From JAUREX01 sp044356825 (lineage in GTDB: Bacteria > Pseudomonadota > Alphaproteobacteria > Rhodobacterales > Rhodobacteraceae): a stretch of 8,611 nt of DNA. The notes under the pieces were generated by a model that searched no databases, was not told where the DNA came from, and saw nothing but the letters and a program-made list of their open reading frames with translations. Made by a program: the position numbers and the translations under genes. Positions 1 through 6,567 of this stretch are shown one piece after another. The stretch is from the NCBI GenBank assembly GCA_044356825.1, contig JBIKVM010000129.1:1-8611 (forward strand), given 5' to 3'. The first letter of the stretch is position 1, and every line of letters starts with the position of its first letter.

Positions 1-2269
1 CGAGGTGGGGGCGGGCTTCAGCTATACCATCACCAGCGACGGCGGGGCGGGGTCGGTGAGCGGGTCGGGGACCGTGGCCACGGCGACGCAGGCGGTGGCG
101 GGGCTCGACCTCTCGGGCCTGGCGGACGGCACGCTGACGGTCGAGCTGGTGCTGACCGATGCGGCGGGGAATGCTGCGGCGGCGGTGAGCGATACGGCCG
201 CGAAGGACGCGGCGGCGCCTGCGGGCCATGGGGTGGCGTGGACGACCGACCCGGTGAATGCGGGGAACGCGGGCGCCGGGGCGTTCGAGATCACCTCGGC
301 CGAGGTGGGGGCGGGCTTCAGCTATACCATCACCAGCGACGGCGGGGCGGGGTCGGTGAGCGGGTCGGGGACGGTCTCGGGCGCGACGCAGGCGGTGGCG
401 GGGCTCGACCTCTCGGGCCTGGCGGACGGCACGCTGACGGTCGAGCTGGTGCTGACCGATGCGGCCGGAAACGTGGCGGCGGCGGTGAGCGATACGGCCA
501 CGAAGGACGCGGCGGCGCCTGCGGGCCATGGGGTGGCGTTCACGACGGACCCGGTGAATGCGGGGAACGCGGGCGCCGGGGCGTTCGAGATCACCTCGGC
601 CGAGGTGGGGGCGGGCTTCAGCTATACCATCACCAGCGACGGCGGGGCGGGGTCGGTGAGCGGGTCGGGGACCGTGGCCACGGCGACGCAGGCGGTGGCG
701 GGGCTCGACCTCTCGGGGCTGGCGGACGGCACGCTGACGGTCGAGGTAGCCCTGACGGACGCGGCGGGGAATGCTGCGGTGGCGGTGAGCGATACGGCCG
801 CGAAGGACGCGGCGGCGCCTGCGGGGCATGGGGTGGCGTTCACGACGGACCCGGTGAATGCGGGGAATGCGGGCGCCGGGGCGTTCGAGATCTCGGGCGG
901 CGAGGTCGGGGCGGGCTTCAGCTACAGCGTGACCTCCTCGGGCGGGGCGGGGTCGGTGAGCGGGTCGGGGACCGTGGCCTCGGCGACGCAGGCGGTGAGC
1001 GGGCTCGACCTCTCGGGGCTGGCGGATGGGACGCTGACGGTCGAGGTGGTGCTGACGGATGCGGCGGGGAATGCTGCGGCGGCGGTGAGTGACACGGCCG
1101 CGAAGGACGCGGCGGCGCCTGCGGGCCATGGGCTGGCGTGGACGACCGACCCGGTGAATGCGGGGAACTCGGGCGCCGGGGCGTTCGAGATCACCTCGGC
1201 CGAGGTGGGGGCGGGCTTCAGCTACGGCGTGACCTCCTCGGGCGGGGCGGGGTCGGTGAGCGGGTCGGGGACCGTGGCCACGGCGACGCAGGCGGTGGCG
1301 GGGCTCGACCTCTCGGCGCTGGCGGACGGGACGCTGACGGTGTCGGTGGTGCTGACCGACGCGGCGGGGAATGCGGGCGCGGCGGTGAGCGACACGGTGG
1401 CGAAGGCCACGGCGGCGGCGGCCTATTCGGTCTGGTGGGGAACTTCGCCCGAGATCACGGGTCAGACCTTCGGGTCCTTCAACATCTCGGGTGCCACGGT
1501 CGGGGCGTCGGGCGCATGGACGATCACGAGTTCGGGCGGGGCGGGGAGTGTCAGCGGAACCATCGCCTCGATCTCGGGCCCGACGCAGGGGGTTTCCAAC
1601 GTCTATCTGGGCGACCTGCCGGACGGGACGCTGACGGTGTCGTTCGTGCAGACGGTCTCGGGTGTCGCGGGGCCGGCGGCGACGGCCACGATCGGCAAGA
1701 GGACGCTCGATTGCACCGATGCGGCGGCGCTGGCGGCGGCGACGCCCGGGGCGCGCTGTCAGGACGGGGCGATCTATGCCGGCACCTACAACGGGGCCTA
1801 CTATCTTACCCATCGCGCCGGCTGCGGGCACAACCCCGGGAGCGGCCTGCCCTCGAGCGCCGCAAGTAGCGATTTCACGCCATCCTGCACGACCCTGACC
1901 GACTCGATTTCCAAGATCTGGTCGAATTCGGGCGGCTTCGACGAAGGCGCGAACGATGGGGGGAATGGTGCCCTCAATACGCAGACCCTGATGGCGGATG
2001 CGCAAGCGACCAACGCGGCCGCCGCCTATTGCCACCACCTTGTCATCAACGGCAGGTCGGCGTGGTTTCTGCCATCGGCAGGCGAAGCGGGGGTCTTGTG
2101 GACCAACCGCTCGGCGATCCTCGGCGTCTCGGGTACATACTGGACTTCGACTCAAAGCCACCTCAACCCGACGACGAGTGTCCGCTCGCGCAACATGAGC
2201 ACGGGCACCACGCCCGACACCCTCAAGACCAGTTCGGCACGACTGCGCTGCATGCATGCGGCGCCCTGA
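1..2269 (+). CDS. Large Ig-like tandem-repeat surface protein with a DUF1566-like C-terminal domain (5' end missing)
   Basis: Seen: the frame is open from the first bases to a TGA at 2267-2269. The first GTG lies inside a repeat (valine in the recurring EVGAGFSY), so it is not the start and the gene begins upstream. About 567 residues are repeats: five units of about 100 residues built on FSYTITSDGGAG, SGSGTV, LDLSGLADGTLTV, LTDAAGN and TTDPVNAGN, then a divergent sixth unit. The last ~186 residues (about 1709-2266) differ: six cysteines and the pattern WFLPSAGEAGVLWTNRSAI, YWTST, NMSTG, RLRCMHAA. Known: tandem beta-sandwich repeats of the LSGL.DGT/LTDAAGN type occur in large bacterial adhesins, and LPS-E-L-NR-AI-G-YWSS...VRC patterns typify DUF1566/Lcl C-terminal domains. 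Inferred: an extracellular stalk carrying a terminal binding domain. No membrane anchor or RTX nonapeptide repeat is visible, so the export route is unknown. The C-terminal domain is visibly less GC-rich than the repeats. The binding target cannot be told. Confidence 0.85.
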   Translation, partial: EVGAGFSYTITSDGGAGSVSGSGTVATATQAVAGLDLSGLADGTLTVELVLTDAAGNAAAAVSDTAAKDAAAPAGHGVAWTTDPVNAGNAGAGAFEITSAEVGAGFSYTITSDGGAGSVSGSGTVSGATQAVAGLDLSGLADGTLTVELVLTDAAGNVAAAVSDTATKDAAAPAGHGVAFTTDPVNAGNAGAGAFEITSAEVGAGFSYTITSDGGAGSVSGSGTVATATQAVAGLDLSGLADGTLTVEVALTDAAGNAAVAVSDTAAKDAAAPAGHGVAFTTDPVNAGNAGAGAFEISGGEVGAGFSYSVTSSGGAGSVSGSGTVASATQAVSGLDLSGLADGTLTVEVVLTDAAGNAAAAVSDTAAKDAAAPAGHGLAWTTDPVNAGNSGAGAFEITSAEVGAGFSYGVTSSGGAGSVSGSGTVATATQAVAGLDLSALADGTLTVSVVLTDAAGNAGAAVSDTVAKATAAAAYSVWWGTSPEITGQTFGSFNISGATVGASGAWTITSSGGAGSVSGTIASISGPTQGVSNVYLGDLPDGTLTVSFVQTVSGVAGPAATATIGKRTLDCTDAAALAAATPGARCQDGAIYAGTYNGAYYLTHRAGCGHNPGSGLPSSAASSDFTPSCTTLTDSISKIWSNSGGFDEGANDGGNGALNTQTLMADAQATNAAAAYCHHLVINGRSAWFLPSAGEAGVLWTNRSAILGVSGTYWTSTQSHLNPTTSVRSRNMSTGTTPDTLKTSSARLRCMHAAP
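2..1495 (+). repeat. Five in-frame tandem repeats of 300 bp (Ig-like modules)
   Basis: Unit starts fall at 2, 302, 602, 902 and 1202. The period is exactly 300 bases (100 codons) for the first four. The fifth is 294 bases because its linker towards the next unit has diverged. The first 60 bases of units 1, 2 and 3 are identical, including synonymous positions. Units 4 and 5 share a different variant of this block (SY-S/G-VTSSGGAG instead of SYTITSDGGAG). Other short blocks vary independently: ATATQ in units 1, 3 and 5, SGATQ in 2, ASATQ in 4; and AWTTDP at the ends of 1 and 4, AFTTDP at the ends of 2 and 3. The array continues beyond the left edge. Confidence 0.95.
1496..1705 (+). repeat. Degenerate sixth Ig-like unit capping the array
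   Basis: This stretch aligns with the start and middle of the repeat: TVGASGAWTITSSGGAGSV matches the EVGAGFSYTITSDGGAGSV block, and LPDGTLTVSF matches LADGTLTVEV. The LTDAAGN block is replaced by a diverged QTVSGVAG, and the inter-unit linker is missing, so it is about 70 codons long. It has clearly aged at the nucleotide level, unlike the near-identical copies before it, as is usual for the terminal unit of an array that turns over internally. It joins the repeats to the cysteine-containing C-terminal domain. Confidence 0.8.
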
Positions 2270-2477
2270 GCGCGTCGGACTGCGCCCGGGCTATCGGGCA
2301 ATCGCGCGGCGCGGGGCGCTGCAGGGCGGACCGCCGCCGGGGCCGAAGGCGCCGTGGCGGATCCGGACCTGACGCTTGCCCGGTCGGGCGCCTGACTGAG
2401 GCAGGCCGGATGGTCGGGCATGGATCCCTCGCACGGGACACCGGCGTGCGTCGCAAAGCGCCTCGGGGCTCGCGCGG
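2270..2477. other. Convergent intergenic junction
   Basis: This is 208 bases between the stop of the plus-strand repeat gene and the stop (TAA, read at 2480-2478) of the minus-strand TPR gene. I see no convincing gene. Small GC-rich inverted repeats are present: GCCCG/CGGGC at 2284-2288 and 2295-2299 with a 6-base loop, and GCCTG/CAGGC at 2390-2394 and 2402-2406 with a 7-base loop. Neither is followed by a T-run on either strand. They could help bidirectional termination, but a classical intrinsic terminator is not shown. Confidence 0.5.
2284..2299 (+). terminator. Possible weak terminator hairpin after the repeat gene
   Basis: A GCCCG stem, a 6-base loop (GGCTAT) and a CGGGC stem begin 14 bases after the TGA of the repeat gene. 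Position and GC-rich stem fit a terminator, but the stem has only 5 pairs and no U-tract follows. In a genome this GC-rich such a stem can arise by chance, so the call is tentative. Confidence 0.2.
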
Positions 2478-4223
2478 TTATCGGAGCGAGACGGTCCGCC
2501 CGCTGCTCTTTCGGAGGGCAGCATCGCCGGTTCTCAGCGGCGGGGCGCCTTCCTCGGCCAGCACGGCATCAAGGCCCAGATCGAGCTTGCGGCGGATCCG
2601 ATCGACCTCATGCGGCTCGGGCGCAAAGGACAGCGCCCGGCGCCACTGGATCCTTGCCTCGCGCCGGTTTCCGACCGCCCAATAGACATCGCCCAGATGA
2701 TCGGTCACGATCGGATCAACAGGCAGGAGGTCCGCAGCTTGCTCCATCGGCGCGACCGCCTCGTCATAGCGGCCGAGCACGAAGAGGCCCAAGGCGAGCG
2801 ACTGGACGATGTGCCCGTCCTCGGGCCGCTGTGCGGCTGCTGACTCGATCAGGGCAAGCGCCTCGTCGAGGTTCACCCCCATCTTCAGGAACGATTGCCC
2901 GAGATCGCTCAGGACCTGCGGCTGATCGGGGCTGAGTTCGAGCGCCTTGCGGAAATCGGGTTCCGCATCGGCCCACGCCATTGCCCGCTCATGCGCGATC
3001 GCCCGGCTGTAGAAGAGCGGCCAGTGCCCCGGTTCGGGGGTCGCGATCAGCTCGATTGCGCGTCCATAGGCCACGGCCGCCTCGGCAAAGCGCAATTCCC
3101 GTCGCAGCAGATCGCCCGTGGCGACATGAACGGCCAGATTTCCGGGTTCGGCCCGCGCGAGCGAGGCCAGTTCGACAAGCGCGCGCTTGGTCCTGCCGCC
3201 GCGGCTCAGAACCTCGACACGGCCGAGTCGGGCGGCAAAGCGGGCAGGCGATCCGGCGGGGATGGCCTCGAAGGTCGCGATTGCAAGATCCGATTGTCCA
3301 AGCGCCAAGAGCATCTGCGCGGCAAGGAGGGTCGCGTCGGCATGGTCGGGCCGCAGGAACTGACCGATGCGCACGAAGTCGAGCGCCCGGCGATTGTCGC
3401 CCTGTGCATCGGCCGCAAGCATGAGGAAGGCCTCGGCCGCGCCGTCGGCGGCGGTCCGGGCGATGTCGAAGGGGATCATCTCGCCTGCGTCGAGCCGTGC
3501 ACGCAGGGCAGCGATTTCGGCGTCTGCGGACGGGCTGACCACATCGTCGAGCAGCGCGCGCGCTGTTGCATTGCGTCCGAGCCCGCTCAGCACCTGCACC
3601 CGCGCGAGGATCGAGCGGCGCGACGCACCGAAGTCGGCCTCGAAGGATGACAGGGCGGAATCCGCGGCCGCAAGGTCGCCCGCCGCGGCTGCGGCAAGCG
3701 CGGCGCTGAACCGCGCGGGCGCCGCGAAGCCTTCGATGCGCGCCACGCTCTCGAACATCGCGGCAGCCTCCACCCTTTGCCCGGCACCGAAGAGAGCCCA
3801 GCCCTTGAGCAGCCCATCGGGCCCCGCGCCGATCAGTGTCCGCGACCCGAGCAGGCCCGTTGCAGCTTCGTGGCGCGCGTTGCGAAGGTGATCGGCAACG
3901 AGGACGATGTCGACGGTGCGGCTCTTGCCGGGCGAGCGGCTCACAAGGCGGGCAACCGCCACTGCGCGTTCGAACTTGCCCGCACCAACGAGCGCCGCGA
4001 GCGCCCCGTCGATCAGGAACGGATTGCTGGCATCACCCCGCATCGCCTCCAGATAGCCATGCGCCGCAGCGGAAAAGTCGTTCCGGCGCTCGGCCTCGCG
4101 TGCCGTCAGATAGGCGCCTGACGGCAGCCACTCCGCCAGCGCTGCGCAAGGCGTGGCCAGCCCGATCGCAAGGGCTGCAATCCATGGGCGACACCGCTGG
4201 ATGATCAGGTTGCGTGACATCAT
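2478..4223 (-). CDS. Exported tetratricopeptide-repeat (TPR) protein
   Basis: Seen: 581 residues. Residues 1-30 form a signal peptide: basic RNLIIQRCR, a hydrophobic stretch, then AALA before E31. The mature part is almost all alpha-helical and alanine-rich. Recognisable TPR pairs lie at about 363-395, 403-436, 437-468, 471-504 and 505-536 (for example VLSDLGQSFLKMG and LGDVYWAVGNRREARIQWRRAL); the N-terminal half holds degenerate helical repeats. Start: ATG at 4223-4221; a second ATG follows at once and could be used instead. A weak AGG lies 8 bases upstream. Known: TPRs are protein-protein interaction scaffolds. From memory, Rhodobacterales carry a TPR protein of about this length, ending in a similar RRKL-LDAVLAEEGAPPL stretch, usually just upstream of ispE. 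Here no ispE follows; the next gene is convergent. Inferred: a periplasmic or envelope-associated scaffold with unknown partner. It could be the displaced ortholog or a paralog. Confidence 0.85.
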   Translation of the reverse strand: MMSRNLIIQRCRPWIAALAIGLATPCAALAEWLPSGAYLTAREAERRNDFSAAAHGYLEAMRGDASNPFLIDGALAALVGAGKFERAVAVARLVSRSPGKSRTVDIVLVADHLRNARHEAATGLLGSRTLIGAGPDGLLKGWALFGAGQRVEAAAMFESVARIEGFAAPARFSAALAAAAAGDLAAADSALSSFEADFGASRRSILARVQVLSGLGRNATARALLDDVVSPSADAEIAALRARLDAGEMIPFDIARTAADGAAEAFLMLAADAQGDNRRALDFVRIGQFLRPDHADATLLAAQMLLALGQSDLAIATFEAIPAGSPARFAARLGRVEVLSRGGRTKRALVELASLARAEPGNLAVHVATGDLLRRELRFAEAAVAYGRAIELIATPEPGHWPLFYSRAIAHERAMAWADAEPDFRKALELSPDQPQVLSDLGQSFLKMGVNLDEALALIESAAAQRPEDGHIVQSLALGLFVLGRYDEAVAPMEQAADLLPVDPIVTDHLGDVYWAVGNRREARIQWRRALSFAPEPHEVDRIRRKLDLGLDAVLAEEGAPPLRTGDAALRKSSGRTVSLR

Positions 4224-4363
4224 CCGCCAGACCTAGGCCGACGCGCCCCGCGGGCAATCGGCAGCCCATCTCGCGCCGTCGATGGGCGGTTGGCAAGTGG
4301 GCCCGAACATCTTGGGCTGTCCGATGGCTTGGACCAGCCAAGACGGCGACAGCCCCTCGGCAG
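4224..4363. other. Intergenic gap between the GMC gene and the TPR gene
   Basis: This is 140 bases, the only real gap on the minus strand of the window, and it separates the coupled operon from the TPR gene. It holds one good inverted repeat (listed separately) and a smaller TGGCT/AGCCA one near 4325-4340. I could not identify a convincing -35/-10 pair. A promoter for the TPR gene may lie here, but read-through from the operon is equally possible. Confidence 0.4.
4264..4287. promoter_or_regulatory. Perfect 7-bp inverted repeat: terminator stem or operator candidate
   Basis: GCCCATC (4264-4270) and GATGGGC (4281-4287) are exact reverse complements separated by 10 bases. The element sits 76 bases past the GMC stop and about 40 bases before the TPR start, on the minus strand. 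No T-run follows it in either direction, so it is not a standard intrinsic terminator. The 17-base centre-to-centre spacing would also suit a dimeric regulator. Its role is not determined by sequence alone. Confidence 0.3.
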
Positions 4364-5968
4364 TCAGGGCTGCCGGCGTTCGAGTCGCGCGGCCCGGATC
4401 ATCTCGGCGGCCTTTTCGCCGATCGCCATGCTGACGGCATTGAGGTTGCCCGAAGGGATCTGCGGGATGATCGAGGAATCGACGACCCGCAGCCCCTCGA
4501 CCCCGTGGACCCGAAGCGCGGGATCGACGACGGCCATCGGATCGATGCCCATCTTGCACGTCCCGCAAGCGTGATAGACGTGGCTTGCGACGCGGCGGGT
4601 ATAGGCCTCCCACTCGGCGTCGGTCTGGACCTCGGGGCCGGGGTTCAGCTCGCCCACGAGATAGGGCGCGAAGGCCCGCGTTGCGAGGGCGCGGCGCGCG
4701 ATGCGGGTGCCCGCGATCAGCGTCGCGACGTCGTGTGGGTCCGAGAGCAGGTTCATCTCGATGCGCGGCGGATCCTCGGGCCGGGGCGAGCGCAGCGTCA
4801 TCCACCCGCGCGAGCGGGTGCGGTTCACATTGGGCTGGAGCGTCATGGCCGGGCGGTCGAGCATGCGGATGCCGTCGGGCGCGATCTCGTAGGCAAAGGC
4901 GCCGAAGTGGAACTGGATGTCGGGCTCGGCCAGATCGGGGCGCGAGCGCACGAAGGCGACCGCCACCTGCACGAAGGTTGCGGGCCCGCCGCGGGTCAGC
5001 GCGAAGCGCAGCGCGTGGCGCAGCTTGCCCATCGGGTTGGCATCGAGGTTCAGCGTGCGGACGTTCACGAGCGCCTGCACGTTGCTGACCGGATGGTCGT
5101 GCAGGTTGCGCCCGACACCGGGCAGATCGTGGCGCACCTCGATCCCGAGTTCGCGCAGATGCGCCCCCGGCCCGATCCCCGAGAGCATGAGAAGCTTGGG
5201 CGAGTTGAAGGTCGAGGCCGAGACGATCACCTCGGCCGCGGCGCGCTCGATCCGGGTCGTGCCGTTCTGGGCGATCTCGACGCCGACCGCGCGCCGGCCG
5301 TCGAAGACGATGCGCTGCGCGACGGCGCCCGTCTCGATGCGCAGGTTGCCGCGGTGGCGCACCGGGTGCAGATACCCCCCCGCGGTCGAGGAGCGCAGCC
5401 CGCGGCGGTGTGTGGCATGCGCGATGGCCGCCCCTTCGGTATCCTCGCCGTTGTAGTCGGGATTGCGCCGATAGCCCAGCTCGGCCATCGCCTCGACGAA
5501 GACATGCGCGATGCGGGGCACGCCGCGCAACTCGCTCACGCTCACCATCCCGTCCTTGCCGTAGACGTCCGACACCCCGTCGCGGTTGCGCTCCACCCGG
5601 CGGAAGCAGGCAAGCATCGAGTCGTAGTCCCAGCCGGTGTTGCCCATCTGCGCCCAGCCGTCGTAATCGCCCCGGTTGCCGCGCGCATAGATGATGCCGT
5701 TGATCGAGGACGACCCGCCGAGCACCTTGCCCCGGCTCAGCAGATCGACCTTGCCGCCCCGGGTCGGGTCGGGCTCGGCGGAAAACATCCAGTCGCTCTC
5801 GGGGTTGGCGATGCAATCGACGCACATCGCGGGCAGCTTGTAGCGCAGGTGGTTGTCCTCGCCCCCGGCCTCGAGCAGCAGCACACGGATGCGCGGATCC
5901 TCGCTGAGCCGGCTCGCGACGACCGCGCCCGAGGATCCCGATCCGATGACGATGTAATCCCAGCTCAT
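4364..5968 (-). CDS. GMC-family FAD-dependent alcohol oxidoreductase
   Basis: Seen: 534 residues from the ATG at 5968-5966. The open frame extends 32 codons further, but this start is chosen because the protein then begins MSWDYIVIGSGSSG (FAD Rossmann GxGxxG at residues 9-14), a GAGGGA Shine-Dalgarno lies just upstream, and the ATG overlaps the preceding stop. Other motifs: E33 of LLLEAGG (FAD ribose); first GMC signature at about 79-97 (RGKVLGGSSSINGIIYARG); GVGRNLHDHP at 284-293; second signature at about 251-265 (NSPKLLMLSGI); active-site H466 in YHACGTCKMG; N510 in SGNLNA as the second catalytic residue. Known: GMC enzymes oxidise primary alcohols, including choline, to aldehydes with FAD. 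The full length and intact active site suggest a working enzyme. No signal peptide, so cytoplasmic. It is the last gene of the coupled operon. The substrate is unknown; a betA assignment is not supported, as no betaine aldehyde dehydrogenase or betI lies alongside. Confidence 0.93.
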   Translation of the reverse strand: MSWDYIVIGSGSSGAVVASRLSEDPRIRVLLLEAGGEDNHLRYKLPAMCVDCIANPESDWMFSAEPDPTRGGKVDLLSRGKVLGGSSSINGIIYARGNRGDYDGWAQMGNTGWDYDSMLACFRRVERNRDGVSDVYGKDGMVSVSELRGVPRIAHVFVEAMAELGYRRNPDYNGEDTEGAAIAHATHRRGLRSSTAGGYLHPVRHRGNLRIETGAVAQRIVFDGRRAVGVEIAQNGTTRIERAAAEVIVSASTFNSPKLLMLSGIGPGAHLRELGIEVRHDLPGVGRNLHDHPVSNVQALVNVRTLNLDANPMGKLRHALRFALTRGGPATFVQVAVAFVRSRPDLAEPDIQFHFGAFAYEIAPDGIRMLDRPAMTLQPNVNRTRSRGWMTLRSPRPEDPPRIEMNLLSDPHDVATLIAGTRIARRALATRAFAPYLVGELNPGPEVQTDAEWEAYTRRVASHVYHACGTCKMGIDPMAVVDPALRVHGVEGLRVVDSSIIPQIPSGNLNAVSMAIGEKAAEMIRAARLERRQP

Positions 5969-6567
5969 GCCGTTCCCTCTCTGGCAGCGAAGAACGCCTC
6001 GCCCGTCTCGACCGCGTGGCGGTATTCTTCCCCGACCCACGCCGGCCCGCCAAGCGCATCCCACCGTGCCGCCAGACGCGGGGCGAGGGCCGTCAGCACA
6101 TCAAGGTCAGCTTGCCCGAGGGTTCCGCCCGCCAGCGCCGCCACGATGATGAGCCCGAAGACGCGCCCCTCGCGCAGGAGGGGGACATAGGCCGCCGACC
6201 CCATCCGCGCGGTCTTGAGGTATTGGCGAAAGCCTGCGTGGCTGCGCGTGTCGGCGATCAGCAGCGGAGCGCCCGAGGCGATGACGCGCCCCGGATCGCC
6301 GCCGTCGATCGGAACGCACAGGCGCCGCTGCTCGGGCGGAAAGCCCGTGTTCCCGACGAGCATCAGGAACCGCCCGTCGGGGGTGGCAAGGAACGCGCCC
6401 GCCACGAAGAACTGCGTCTGCCCGGGCAGCAGCACCCCCTCGCGCAGATGCGCGCCCCGGTCGCCCGCGCCGGCGTGCAGTACCGCCATGGCGCCCAGCA
6501 TCGCCTCTTCGGGGCTCGCCGCGGCATCGGCCGCCGCACTCGCCGCTGCCAGCAGATCGTCCGTCAT
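5965..6567 (-). CDS. Stand-alone GAF-domain protein
   Basis: Seen: 200 residues from the ATG at 6567-6565, chosen because of a strong GGAGGG Shine-Dalgarno 6 bases upstream and an ATGA overlap with the amidase stop. The 27 in-frame codons further upstream lie inside the amidase gene. After a short alanine-rich helix (about 4-30), residues 30-170 have the GAF pattern: FFVAGAFLATPDGRFLMLVG, then PGRVIASGAPLLIADTRSH, GSAAYVPLLREGRVFGLIIVAA, and a closing helix TLGQADLDVLTALAPRLAARW. No kinase, cyclase, HTH or other output domain is attached. Known: GAF domains bind small ligands or mediate dimerisation. A GAF-type methionine-(R)-sulfoxide reductase is unlikely, because only one cysteine (C84) is present and that enzyme uses several. 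Inferred: it senses or binds a pathway compound, or acts as an accessory subunit to the flanking enzymes. Function unknown. Confidence 0.85.
   Translation of the reverse strand: MTDDLLAAASAAADAAASPEEAMLGAMAVLHAGAGDRGAHLREGVLLPGQTQFFVAGAFLATPDGRFLMLVGNTGFPPEQRRLCVPIDGGDPGRVIASGAPLLIADTRSHAGFRQYLKTARMGSAAYVPLLREGRVFGLIIVAALAGGTLGQADLDVLTALAPRLAARWDALGGPAWVGEEYRHAVETGEAFFAAREGTA
5973..5981 (-). promoter_or_regulatory. Ribosome binding site fixing the GMC start
   Basis: On the minus strand a purine-rich GAGAGGGAA lies inside the end of the GAF gene. Its GAGG core (5979-5976) ends 7 bases before the ATG at 5968. It supports the internal start over the longer open frame upstream. Confidence 0.7.

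Noticed and set aside
22..1410. A series of ~90-residue open frames on the minus strand recurring every 300 bases
   Set aside because: They recur only because the coding repeat recurs; their composition is that of an antisense shadow and none has a credible Shine-Dalgarno or family motif.
2..1495. Repeat array considered as a CRISPR array or non-coding satellite
   Set aside because: 300-base units in one continuous frame with amino-acid-level conservation; there are no short direct repeats with unique spacers.
1709..2477. A diversity-generating retroelement within the window
   Set aside because: No template repeat and no reverse transcriptase are visible downstream; the idea rests only on the domain type and is kept as a check.
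2420..2935. Overlapping plus-strand frames near the TPR gene 3' end
   Set aside because: They lie mostly opposite the TPR coding sequence, which has a signal peptide and clear repeats; the plus frames have none.
4364..5968. GMC enzyme as choline dehydrogenase BetA
   Set aside because: Family motifs fit many alcohols, and no betB, betI or choline transporter is nearby; the evidence stops at the family level.
4214..6190. A 658-codon open frame on the plus strand opposite the GMC gene
   Set aside because: Antisense shadow of a GC-rich gene. The minus strand encodes a full GMC protein with all motifs, while the plus frame has none.
5965..6567. GAF protein as free methionine-(R)-sulfoxide reductase
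   Set aside because: Only one cysteine (C84) is present; the multi-cysteine active site is missing and the protein is longer.
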